64,000 nucleotides of DNA from Acetobacter ghanensis (lineage in GTDB: Bacteria > Pseudomonadota > Alphaproteobacteria > Acetobacterales > Acetobacteraceae): the NCBI RefSeq assembly GCF_001499675.1, contig NZ_LN609302.1:898896-962895 (forward strand), read 5' to 3'. Position 1 is the stretch's first letter; each line of letters opens with the position of its first letter. Of the stretch, positions 8,558-15,972 are shown one piece after another. The position numbers were made by a program, and so were the translations under genes. Under the pieces are notes generated by a model. The model saw only the letters and a list, made by a program, of their open reading frames with translations, was not told the DNA's origin and did no database searches.

Positions 8558-9589
8558 TTAATGCATCGGTTCTGGTGGCAGAAAGTTCTGCGCCAGTAAT
8601 GAGGATGCGCGGAGTTCTCCCACGACCTGACCGTTCCAGTTTTTAAGGGGACGACGCATAAAATGCGTAAGAGCGGGGGAGTTGTCTATTTGAGCGAAGC
8701 GGGCAATCAGGGCTGCGGCAGCAGTTTCTGCCGCGCGTACGCCGCCATCCCGGCATTTTATAGCCATACCTAACCCCTGTTCGGGTAAAACGACAATCAT
8801 AACGCCCTCTGCACCCATTTTGGTCAGCACTCTGGGGGCCAGTTCCTGCATAATCAGAGTGTCAAACTGCTGCGTGCCTGCAATCATAAACGGGTTGCTG
8901 GCAATGGCGTTGCGCAGGCGCGTGGCCGCAGCTGCCCGATCGGGAGATAAGCCAGCGCCCGAAGCAAACCGGGCATAGGCCAACGCCAGAGCGGAAAGAG
9001 GGATAGCCCATGTAGGAATGGCGCATCCATCTATTGCTCTGTTTGCATCAGTATGCGGCACACCGGTGACATCTTGGAGTGTGCGGGCAATGGTTTGCAT
9101 AACGGGGTGTTCGGGCCGCACATAATGGGCCACATCCTGCCCTGTTGTGCAGGCTAGGCAGATAAAACCAGCATGTTTGCCAGAACAGCAGTTATGGAGC
9201 GCGGATGGCGTTTGCCCCGTGGCAGCCAGAGCGCGTGTGCTGGTGGCGTCCAGTGGCCAGTGTGTGCCGCATTCCAGCACACCATAATCAAACCCCGTGC
9301 GGGTCAGCATGTCAGATGCAACGCTAATATGTTCCGGTTCCCCCTGATGGGATGCGCAGGCTAGCGCTAGTGCGGCATCCGGGAGTTTAAAGCGGTCAGC
9401 CGCACCTTCGGTTAATAACGGAAGTGCCTGTAATGCCTTGACCGTGGACCGGGGGAAAATGGGTGTTGCACAATCCCCTGCCGCAAAAACGGTTTTGCCG
9501 TGGGCGTCCATAACAATGGCCGCACCATAATGGCTGGATTCAACAATGCCGTGCCGGGTTGTTTGTGCAAGAAGAACGTCGTCTGTCAT
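8558..9589 (-). CDS. class 3 (Rhizobium ReAV-type) L-asparaginase
   Basis: A 343-residue Asparaginase_II-family protein (PF06089 type) that hydrolyses asparagine to aspartate and ammonia. Counting from the ATG at 9589 (MTDDVLLAQ), the residues known as catalytic in Rhizobium etli ReAV fall at matching numbers: Ser48 and Lys51 in RSTVKAL, Ser80 in CASHQGE, and the zinc ligands Cys135 and Lys138 in CCSGKHAG with Cys189 in DGCAIP. A second catalytic lysine probably lies in TKMGAEG. This match also supports the chosen start over an in-frame TTG seven codons earlier. No secretion signal is visible, so it should be cytoplasmic. Confidence 0.93.
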   Translation of the reverse strand: MTDDVLLAQTTRHGIVESSHYGAAIVMDAHGKTVFAAGDCATPIFPRSTVKALQALPLLTEGAADRFKLPDAALALACASHQGEPEHISVASDMLTRTGFDYGVLECGTHWPLDATSTRALAATGQTPSALHNCCSGKHAGFICLACTTGQDVAHYVRPEHPVMQTIARTLQDVTGVPHTDANRAIDGCAIPTWAIPLSALALAYARFASGAGLSPDRAAAATRLRNAIASNPFMIAGTQQFDTLIMQELAPRVLTKMGAEGVMIVVLPEQGLGMAIKCRDGGVRAAETAAAALIARFAQIDNSPALTHFMRRPLKNWNGQVVGELRASSLLAQNFLPPEPMH

Positions 9590-9616
9590 AAAACTGGGCC
9601 TGATTATCAAGTGGGT

Positions 9617-10135
9617 TCAATTGCCGCTTAACAGATAGCACGAGATGGCAAATTCTGCCGTATGGTCCGGGTCCTGCTCCAATGCCTGCGCAACAAGGGA
9701 GCGTTTGAGGCGAAGTACCGCAGGGTAAGAGTGGGCACTGTAGACCTCTGTCTCGGTTATTTTTGCGAGCCAGAGGGGAATGCCCGCCCGTTCCGTCAAC
9801 ATAAGGGGTGTGCGCCGGTTCAGCGGTAATCCGTGTGCCATCAGATGCGTTGCATCTTCTTGCGAAACGACCGTGTAAAGAAAGCCGTCATCTGTACCTG
9901 CCTGTATTTTTTCAGGGGAAGGAACAACGCTCAGGCGGATTTCCTCCGGCATGAAGTGTGAGCGGGGGAGGGGCGGGAGTGGCAGGGCAAACAGGTCTGT
10001 CTGCTGTGCGGTTTGCGAGGTGGCAGTTTTGGCCCTGTTTGTTTTTTTGCCAGTGCGAACAGGCTTGCACGCCTTGCTATTGGGCAGGGCTGGCAGGTCT
10101 GGCTGCACGGGGCCGGGCTTGCAGGGCCGTTTCAT
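9617..10135 (-). CDS. unknown protein coupled to zur
   Basis: A 172-residue protein. The first 55 residues are basic and low in complexity (KTNRAKTATSQTAQQ). Residues 75-172 look like a compact domain with FLYTVVSQEDATHLM, a GLPLNRRTPLMLTERAGIPLW stretch split between strand and loop, then PAVLRLKRSLV and a final CYLLSGN. The order reminds me of the KptA/ADP-ribosyltransferase-like fold (strand, helix, GL turn, LTE strand), but this is a hint only. Its ATG overlaps the zur stop codon (TAATG), so the two are translationally coupled, linking it to zinc control. Confidence 0.65.
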   Translation of the reverse strand: MKRPCKPGPVQPDLPALPNSKACKPVRTGKKTNRAKTATSQTAQQTDLFALPLPPLPRSHFMPEEIRLSVVPSPEKIQAGTDDGFLYTVVSQEDATHLMAHGLPLNRRTPLMLTERAGIPLWLAKITETEVYSAHSYPAVLRLKRSLVAQALEQDPDHTAEFAISCYLLSGN

Positions 10136-10704
10136 TAGTTGGGGGTTGGGGCTGGCCCCTTACGGTGGGAGATGGCTTTTGCACAGGTTTCGCAAAGTCC
10201 TTCCACCTCGACCGATGCGCTTTGCATGGTAAAGTTTTTTTTGCCACAGATGTTTTTCAGCACTTCCAGCACCCGTGGGGCATCGGCAATTTCGGTCACG
10301 CCGCCGCAGGTCCGGCAGATTAGGAACTGAGCGCTATGCAGGCAGGTCTCGGTGTGTCCGTGTGTATGGTCATGCTGTAAATGGGTGCAGGGTACAAAAG
10401 CGGATAGGCGCTCAATACGGTGGATAAGCCCGTGCTCAAGCAGAAAGTCGAGTGCGCGGTAAATGGTAGGAGGCGCGGGTTTGCGACCAGATGTTTTAAG
10501 CTGCTCCAGTAGATCATAAGCCCCGACGGGAGACGGCGCGCTAAGGATGAGACCAAGTACATCACGCCGCTGGGGGGTCATGCGGCCGCCCTGTTCCGCA
10601 CACAGGTGGCCAGCATGGTCCAGCTGCTGCTGAATACGGTCCGAGAATCCGTAGCCATCATTCGGCGGGGAGGAAGAGGGTGTTCTGGTCTGCATGTTCA
10701 TCAT
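10135..10704 (-). CDS. zur: Fur-family zinc uptake regulator
   Basis: A 189-residue Fur-family repressor. The winged-helix half carries MTPQRRDVLGLI and PTIYRALDFLLEHGLIHRIE. The dimerisation half has the His-rich HDHTHGHTET and two CxxC pairs, CRTCGG and CETCAK, which hold structural zinc. Its position divergent from znuACB identifies it as Zur rather than Fur or PerR. It likely binds the palindrome at 10787-10803 when zinc is plentiful and so shuts off znuACB and perhaps itself. GAGAGA precedes the tandem ATG codons at 10704 and 10701. Confidence 0.93.
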   Translation of the reverse strand: MMNMQTRTPSSSPPNDGYGFSDRIQQQLDHAGHLCAEQGGRMTPQRRDVLGLILSAPSPVGAYDLLEQLKTSGRKPAPPTIYRALDFLLEHGLIHRIERLSAFVPCTHLQHDHTHGHTETCLHSAQFLICRTCGGVTEIADAPRVLEVLKNICGKKNFTMQSASVEVEGLCETCAKAISHRKGPAPTPN

Positions 10705-10786
10705 CCGTTCTCTCTTGTTTCTAGCGTAAACGAGCCAGAAGCGGAAGGCCAGATATGCTGGATGAGGTGACGGATGGCGAGAAGTA

Positions 10787-10803
10787 ATGTAATAATATTA
10801 CAT
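10787..10803. promoter_or_regulatory. candidate Zur operator
   Basis: The perfect palindrome ATGTAAT-AAT-ATTACAT lies in the 123-base gap between divergent zur and znuA, 24 bases before the znuA start. Its symmetry and A/T centre resemble known Zur boxes of the type GTTATA-TATAAC. The assignment rests on position and symmetry, not on a computed motif score. Confidence 0.7.
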
Positions 10804-10827
10804 ATCATTGATTAAGGCATTGGCACT

Positions 10828-11739
10828 ATGGCGTTTCTGGGTAAGAAAAAAAACGGTTTACGGCTGAAAACCGCCCTTTGTGCGTTGGGTGTTGTCGGCG
10901 CACTTGGGTTGGGTGGGGAGTCGGCAAAGGCTGCCTCCATGCCTCTGGTCGTGGCGGCAGAAAATACGTGGGGTGATATTGCGGCCCAGATTGCAGCGCC
11001 AGATATGCGGGTTGTGGCTATTTTGTCCTCCCCCACGGTTGATCCGCACGAATACCAGACCACCCCCACAGATGCGCGCATGATTGCTGCGGCCGAACTG
11101 GTGGTGGCAAATGGTGCGGGGTACGATGCATGGGCCGACAAGCTTGTAGCGGCTTCCGGCCTTTTGCCCGCGCGCTATGTTAAAGCCGATTCGTGGTCAC
11201 CATGGCAGGAAGGGGGAAATCCTCACCTGTGGTTTAATCTGGATGCGGTCAGCGCTTTTGTGAAGCATTTTGCCGAGGCCTGCGCACATATAGACCCCGA
11301 ACATGCTGATGGGTACGCCGGCCGGGCAGAAAAAATGCAGTTGGCCATCCAGTCCATTCAGGCCCACGCAAACCTGCTGAAGGCCCATGTTGCTGGTATG
11401 CATGTGGCCGCGACCGAGCCACTGTTTACACCGCTGGCAGATCTGCTGGGCCTACAGATGGATGAACAGGCTTACCAGCTTGCCATTATGAATGATGTGG
11501 AACCGGCCCCTTCCACCGTGGCGACCTTTGAAAGTGACCTGAAAGAGCATCGCCTGAAAATGCTGGTCTATAACCAGCAGGTGGAAGAACCATCGGTCCG
11601 GCATCTGCTGGAACTGGCGCAGGAGTCCAAGGTGCCTACCCTGCCTTTGTCTGAAATGCTTCCCGCAAGGCAGCACTGGCAGGTCTGGGTGCATGGTATT
11701 CTGTCCCAGACAGGCCAGTTGCTTGGGGTGCAGCAGTGA
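10828..11739 (+). CDS. znuA: zinc ABC transporter substrate-binding protein
   Basis: A 303-residue periplasmic protein of the cluster A-I metal-binding family that captures Zn(II) for the ZnuBC transporter. A basic start (MAFLGKKKNGLRLK) and hydrophobic core form the signal peptide, ending near AKAA. Metal-ligand candidates are the histidines in TVDPHEYQTT and NPHLWFN and the Glu/Asp in the C-terminal lobe. There is no long His-rich loop, unlike E. coli ZnuA. A run of eight A near the start is in frame. It is the first gene of the zinc operon. Confidence 0.93.
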   Translation: MAFLGKKKNGLRLKTALCALGVVGALGLGGESAKAASMPLVVAAENTWGDIAAQIAAPDMRVVAILSSPTVDPHEYQTTPTDARMIAAAELVVANGAGYDAWADKLVAASGLLPARYVKADSWSPWQEGGNPHLWFNLDAVSAFVKHFAEACAHIDPEHADGYAGRAEKMQLAIQSIQAHANLLKAHVAGMHVAATEPLFTPLADLLGLQMDEQAYQLAIMNDVEPAPSTVATFESDLKEHRLKMLVYNQQVEEPSVRHLLELAQESKVPTLPLSEMLPARQHWQVWVHGILSQTGQLLGVQQ

Positions 11740-12542
11740 TAACACCAGCCATTGAGGCTGATCAGCTCAGTGTTTCATATGGTGGGCAGCGGGTGCTGGA
11801 CCATGTCAGCTTTGCCATTCCACCGGGCAGTTTTGTGGCAGTGCTGGGGGGGAATGGCGCAGGCAAGACATCCCTGTTCCGCACCATTCTGGGGCTGAAC
11901 ACGCCAGAGCAGGGCACTCTGTTAGTAGAAGGGCAACCGTGCGGCAAAGGGCATATGCCTGTGGGTTATATGCCCCAGATGCGCCGTATGGTCGCAGGGC
12001 AGTTGAGCGGGTGGCATGTGGTCGCGGCGGCTTTGCGTGGGGGGCGTTGGGGAATGCCGTGGTATTCCGCCCGTGCGCGGGCAGAGGTGGATGCGGCTCT
12101 GAATGCGGTGGATGCAAGGGACTTGGCAGAACGTCCCGTTATGTCTCTGTCCGGTGGGGAGCGGCAAAGGCTGCTGCTGGCACAGGCTCTGCTGGGTCAG
12201 CCACGTATTCTATTGCTGGATGAACCACTGGCGAGTCTGGACCCCGCCCGTATGCGGGAGACAACACGCCGCATTTATGATCTGGCCCGAGAGCGGGGAC
12301 TGACGGTTCTGTTTTCCACCCATGATATTAACCCTCTTATGGGTTTTATGGACCACGTTCTCTATCTGGCGCACGGCAAGGCGCTGCTGGGGAATGTGGA
12401 TGATGTTATGACGACTCCAGCCCTGACAGCGCTTTATGGTGCGCCAGTTGAGGTTGTAAGGGCCGATGGCCGCCTGTTTGTTGTGGCGGATGGTGGGGCG
12501 GATACGCTCCATTGTTGTGACTGTGCGGAGCATACGCGCTGA
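11736..12542 (+). CDS. znuC: zinc ABC transporter ATP-binding protein
   Basis: A 268-residue ABC ATPase that powers zinc import. It has Walker A GGNGAGKTSLF (about residue 36), the signature SLSGGERQRL, Walker B ILLLDEPLASLD, and the H-loop FSTHDIN. The GTG start at 11736 overlaps the znuA stop (GTGA). The C-terminus has a short Cys/His tail (HCCDCAEH) that may bind zinc, a guess from composition only. Confidence 0.94.
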   Translation: MITPAIEADQLSVSYGGQRVLDHVSFAIPPGSFVAVLGGNGAGKTSLFRTILGLNTPEQGTLLVEGQPCGKGHMPVGYMPQMRRMVAGQLSGWHVVAAALRGGRWGMPWYSARARAEVDAALNAVDARDLAERPVMSLSGGERQRLLLAQALLGQPRILLLDEPLASLDPARMRETTRRIYDLARERGLTVLFSTHDINPLMGFMDHVLYLAHGKALLGNVDDVMTTPALTALYGAPVEVVRADGRLFVVADGGADTLHCCDCAEHTR

Positions 12543-13336
12543 TGTTTGCCTACGAGTTTATGCGCACGGCGTTTGCTGCGGCTTTTCTGGCGGCGTTTGT
12601 CTGCGGGCCTGTGGGGTGGTTTCTGGTTCTGCGTGGGCAGAGTTTTGCCAGTCACGCCCTGTCCCATGTCGGCTTTGCCGGTGCGGCTGCCGCCCTTTTG
12701 GTAGGGGAACCAGCGTTTGCCGGGTTCGGGCTGAGCGCGGTTATCAGCGGTATGGGCATGGGTGTGGCTAGCGACCGCTTTGTCGGGCGGGATGTTATGA
12801 TCGGGCTTGTGCTGTCACTCGCCATGGGGACGGGGGCCTTGTGCCTGCACTTCCTCACTCATTCCACAGGGGCGGCCACGGCTCTGCTGTTTGGGGATAT
12901 TCTGGGTATAGCCTCTTCAAGCCTTTACTGGTTGGCGGCTCTTGCCATTGGGTGCCTTGCGAGCCTTGCCATGCTGAGCCGACCTTTGCTGTTTGCCTCC
13001 CTCCAGCCCGAAGTGGCGGAGGCCAACGGGGTGAACCTGCGTCTGCTGGATGTGCTGTTTCTTGCGCTGGTGGGAATTGCCTCGGCCATGTGCTCGCAGC
13101 TTACCGGGGTTCTGCTGGTCTTTACGCTTATGGTAGCGCCAGCCGCTGCCAGTCTGCGGCTGGGTTTTGGCCCCTTGCAGGGCATGGCGGTAGCCTTTGG
13201 CCTAGCCCTGTTTGAGGCATGGGGTGGGCTTTACCTGTCATGGCTGACCGATTGCCCAGCATCGTTCTGGATTGCGCTGCTGGGGAGCGTGGTGTTTGCG
13301 GTGGCAAACGGCGTGGCTTACCTGCGCGGGCGTTAG
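12542..13336 (+). CDS. znuB: zinc ABC transporter permease
   Basis: A 264-residue integral membrane protein of the ABC-3 family with about eight hydrophobic segments. It begins MFAYEFMRTAFAAAFLAAF and includes the conserved GQSFASHALSHVGFAGAAAA loop and the LVFTLMVAPAAAS segment. The ATG shares its first base with the znuC stop (TGATG). It forms the channel of the zinc importer with ZnuA and ZnuC. Confidence 0.94.
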   Translation: MFAYEFMRTAFAAAFLAAFVCGPVGWFLVLRGQSFASHALSHVGFAGAAAALLVGEPAFAGFGLSAVISGMGMGVASDRFVGRDVMIGLVLSLAMGTGALCLHFLTHSTGAATALLFGDILGIASSSLYWLAALAIGCLASLAMLSRPLLFASLQPEVAEANGVNLRLLDVLFLALVGIASAMCSQLTGVLLVFTLMVAPAAASLRLGFGPLQGMAVAFGLALFEAWGGLYLSWLTDCPASFWIALLGSVVFAVANGVAYLRGR

Positions 13337-13364
13337 CACCCGGGCAGGTCGCACGACAGGATTT

Positions 13365-13496
13365 TTAAGTCAGCAGCCAGTTCAGGCCTGTGCCCATAAC
13401 AACAGCGGCAGTGAGTGCCGCATACAGGGCAAGAACCATCTGGTTGCGTGTCGTAGGAATGGCAAGTGCACGGCTCTGGGTAGATTTACGGACCAT
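13365..13496 (-). CDS. 43-residue single-helix membrane protein
   Basis: A short gene reading MVRKSTQSRALAIPTTRNQM then VLALYAALTAAVVMGTGLNW and LLT. It has a basic N-terminus and one clear transmembrane helix. AAGGAG lies eight bases before the ATG, which is a strong ribosome site. It follows the flavin reductase gene on the same strand after 48 bases and is convergent with znuB. I do not recognise a family. Many such single-helix proteins act as accessory subunits of membrane complexes, but nothing here shows a partner. Confidence 0.68.
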   Translation of the reverse strand: MVRKSTQSRALAIPTTRNQMVLALYAALTAAVVMGTGLNWLLT

Positions 13497-13544
13497 CAGT
13501 AATGCTCCTTTTCTGCACAGGGGAGCCGCACCTTGTTGCGGCCC

Positions 13545-14039
13545 TTAGTCCTGATGATAAGGAAGAGCGTGGTATCTCCTGTTGAAATATACAAGCCCCT
13601 CTGCGCTACTGTGGCATAAAATACCCTGCACGACACCAAAAATGACACTATGGGTGCCAACCTCCACAATCTGGTTGATCAGGCAGTCAAACGTGGCCAC
13701 GGCCTCCTGCAATACGGGGGCACCGGTTGCCAGTGTCTGCCAGTGTCCTGCGGCAAACCGCTCGGCCATGCTGTTGGGGCTGGCAAAATGGTTGGACAGG
13801 TTTTGCTGGCTGGATGCGAGAACATTGACGCATAATGCCCCACCCTCATAAAAGGCGGTGCGTGCACGACTGCTGCGATTCAAACAGACCAGCAATGTGG
13901 GTGGCGTATCGGTAACAGAACAAACGGCAGATGCAGTGAATCCGACCGGGTTATCCAGTGTTCCTGTTGTTACAATATTTACGGCCGCACCCAGTCTGGC
14001 CATAGCTTCACGATAGGCACTGGTCTCCGGAGCCAACAT
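13545..14039 (-). CDS. flavin reductase family protein (RutF/HpaC-like)
   Basis: A 164-residue FMN-binding split-barrel protein that reduces flavin with NAD(P)H, usually for a two-component monooxygenase. Family features include AMARLGAAVNIVTTG at the start, VGFTASAVCSVTDTPP, LVCLNRSSRARTAF, CVNVLASSQ, and the C-terminal LVYFNRRYHAL. Length is normal. No oxygenase partner lies beside it, so its client is unknown. It is divergent from the 3-hydroxyisobutyryl-CoA hydrolase-like gene with a 62-base gap. Confidence 0.88.
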   Translation of the reverse strand: MLAPETSAYREAMARLGAAVNIVTTGTLDNPVGFTASAVCSVTDTPPTLLVCLNRSSRARTAFYEGGALCVNVLASSQQNLSNHFASPNSMAERFAAGHWQTLATGAPVLQEAVATFDCLINQIVEVGTHSVIFGVVQGILCHSSAEGLVYFNRRYHALPYHQD

Positions 14040-14101
14040 CTGCTGTCCTCATCACAACGGTTGATGGCTACGTGTTTGTGCATGAAATAAAGAGGAAAGC
14101 A

Positions 14102-15121
14102 ATGATCGAGGACGCCCTTTCCGGTACTGCGTGTGTGCGAACAGCCCGGCGGGGGCATTTGGGGTGCATCACGCTCGATAAGCCCAAACGCCTGAATGCG
14201 GTTGATCTGGAAATGGCAACAGGCATTGAGCGGGCGTTGCAGGCATGGCGGCATGACCCGGCAGTGCATGTTGTTCTGATTGAAAGCAGTACGCCACGGG
14301 CCTTCTGCGCCGGGGGGGACCTCAAGGCCATAAGGGATGCCCTGTTGGCGCAGGGGCCTGATGCCGCGTTTGATCTGATGAACCGTGTTTACCAGACCAT
14401 GCTGCACATTGCGCAGTATGCCAAACCTGTTGTGTCATTTATGGATGGTATCGCCATGGGGGGCGGGGTCGGGCTGGGTGCTCATGCCCGTTACAGGGTT
14501 GTTACCGAGCGATCCATTGTCGCCATGCCCGAAACCTCCATAGGGCTTGTGCCCGATGCAGGTGGGTCCTGGCTTCTGTCTCGCGCACCGGGTGGAGCGG
14601 GGCTGCGGCTTGCGCTGACCGGAGGGCGCATGAATGGGGTAGAGGCCGTAAGCATGGGGTTTGCGGACCATATAGTACCGTCAGACAGTCTGGATGACCT
14701 ACGTGGCCTTCTGGCTCTGCGGCCGGTAGAGGATGTTTTTGCGCTTATCCGGCCATGGGCTGTGCCAACGGATGCCTGCACGTTGGGCGAGTACGATACT
14801 TCGGTCAGTCTGGAGCAGATTGTGCGGGGGCTGGAGAGTTCGGACAACAGCACGGCCAAAGCGGATTTGCAGGATATTTCGCGCGCCTGCCCAACGTCCA
14901 TTTTTGCCGCATGGTATGGTTGGCAGGCGTCCCGCCGGGCTTCTTCCTTGCAGGAAGCCTTTGCCATTGAAGGGCGGCTGGTGCGGTATATGCTGGGTCG
15001 GGCGGACTTTATTGAGGGCGTAAGGGCGCGGCTTGTTGACCGGGACAATGCACCTCTCTGGCAGCCCGCTATGCTGGCGGCGGTGGATGTTGCCGCGTTG
15101 GAGACTGTGCTGGTAGCCTGA
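14102..15121 (+). CDS. enoyl-CoA hydratase/3-hydroxyisobutyryl-CoA hydrolase-like protein
   Basis: A 339-residue crotonase-fold enzyme. The oxyanion-hole segments are RAFCAGGDLKAIRD and DGIAMGGGVGLGAHARYRVV, and the catalytic acid region is MPETSIGLVPDAGGSW. The extended C-terminal half (RPWAVPTDACTLG..., DLQDISRACPTSIFA) matches the ECH_2 branch that includes 3-hydroxyisobutyryl-CoA hydrolase of valine breakdown. The start at 14102 is chosen because AGAGGAAAG precedes it; ten extra codons upstream lack similarity. Hydratase activity cannot be excluded by sequence alone. Confidence 0.85.
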   Translation: MIEDALSGTACVRTARRGHLGCITLDKPKRLNAVDLEMATGIERALQAWRHDPAVHVVLIESSTPRAFCAGGDLKAIRDALLAQGPDAAFDLMNRVYQTMLHIAQYAKPVVSFMDGIAMGGGVGLGAHARYRVVTERSIVAMPETSIGLVPDAGGSWLLSRAPGGAGLRLALTGGRMNGVEAVSMGFADHIVPSDSLDDLRGLLALRPVEDVFALIRPWAVPTDACTLGEYDTSVSLEQIVRGLESSDNSTAKADLQDISRACPTSIFAAWYGWQASRRASSLQEAFAIEGRLVRYMLGRADFIEGVRARLVDRDNAPLWQPAMLAAVDVAALETVLVA

Positions 15122-15132
15122 CTGCAAAAAGC

Positions 15133-15179
15133 GGGTCATTCCTTTTTCCACGGTGTGCGGCGTTAAAGGAAATGACCCT
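15133..15179 (+). terminator. stem-loop, probable terminator
   Basis: GGGTCATTCCTTT pairs with AAAGGAAATGACCC, leaving one bulged A. It lies between the convergent hydrolase and satP genes. The T run is weak on both sides. Confidence 0.45.
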
Positions 15180-15199
15180 GTTGAGTGTAACTGGCCTGT

Positions 15200-15799
15200 T
15201 CAGGCGGTTGCGTGCGTATGGGGGCCGACTGGCAGGACGGAGTATTTAAACTGTGCTTCCAGAATTTCTGCAGCAGCCAGATAGACAGCAGACAGGCCAC
15301 AGATCAGCCCTTCGTAACCCGCGATCAAGGTCAGCTCCGGCTGGCCCAGCAGATCTCCCAGTCCAAGCAGAATAAACAGAATAACCAATGTGCCAAAAAT
15401 GACCTGATGCGCCCGTGTGGCCCGCAGGGTGCCCAAAAACATGACAAAGGTGAACAGCGCCCAGAGCAGCAGGTAGCTCCCCACCAGTTGGGGCGAGCTG
15501 GCAGGTACAATGCCAGTGTGGGGCATGGCAATAAGGGCAACCAGTGTTAGCCAGAAGGCACCGTAGGCAATAAAGGCGGTCATGCCAAAAGTGTTGCCTA
15601 CGCCGTATTCCAGAATGCCTGCAATAATCTGGGCAATGCCGCCAAAGAGCAGGCCCATGGCCAGAATGGCGGACCCCATGGGTACAAGCCCGGCATTATG
15701 CAGGTTGAGCAGAATAGTGGTCATGCCAAATCCCATAAGGCCAAGAGGGGCCGGGTTGGCGCGCAGAGATGTTGGGTGCGTCAAGTCGGTTTGAGCCAT
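15200..15799 (-). CDS. satP: acetate/succinate transporter, SatP (YaaH) family
   Basis: A 199-residue membrane protein of the GPR1/FUN34/YaaH family with six hydrophobic segments. The family hallmark NPAPLGLMGFGMTT is present near residue 15, and GGIAQIIAGILEY in helix 2-3 also matches. Members move acetate and other short acids with protons, which suits an acetic acid bacterium exposed to high acetate. The ATG at 15799 gives the usual length. The roughly 170 bases upstream are very AT-rich and probably hold its promoter. Confidence 0.93.
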   Translation of the reverse strand: MAQTDLTHPTSLRANPAPLGLMGFGMTTILLNLHNAGLVPMGSAILAMGLLFGGIAQIIAGILEYGVGNTFGMTAFIAYGAFWLTLVALIAMPHTGIVPASSPQLVGSYLLLWALFTFVMFLGTLRATRAHQVIFGTLVILFILLGLGDLLGQPELTLIAGYEGLICGLSAVYLAAAEILEAQFKYSVLPVGPHTHATA

Positions 15800-15972
15800 G
15801 TTGGTTCTTCTTATGTAAATTAAGGTAATGGCTCGTTTATAAGAGGGTTTGTTTGGTTAGGTTCCCATAAAAAATATATTAATGCCATAAATAACAATTT
15901 ATTAAATGATTTTATAGAGTTATGTGCTCTCTAAAATGTGTTTTTTAAAGTATTGGTGTAATTTTGTTGTGT

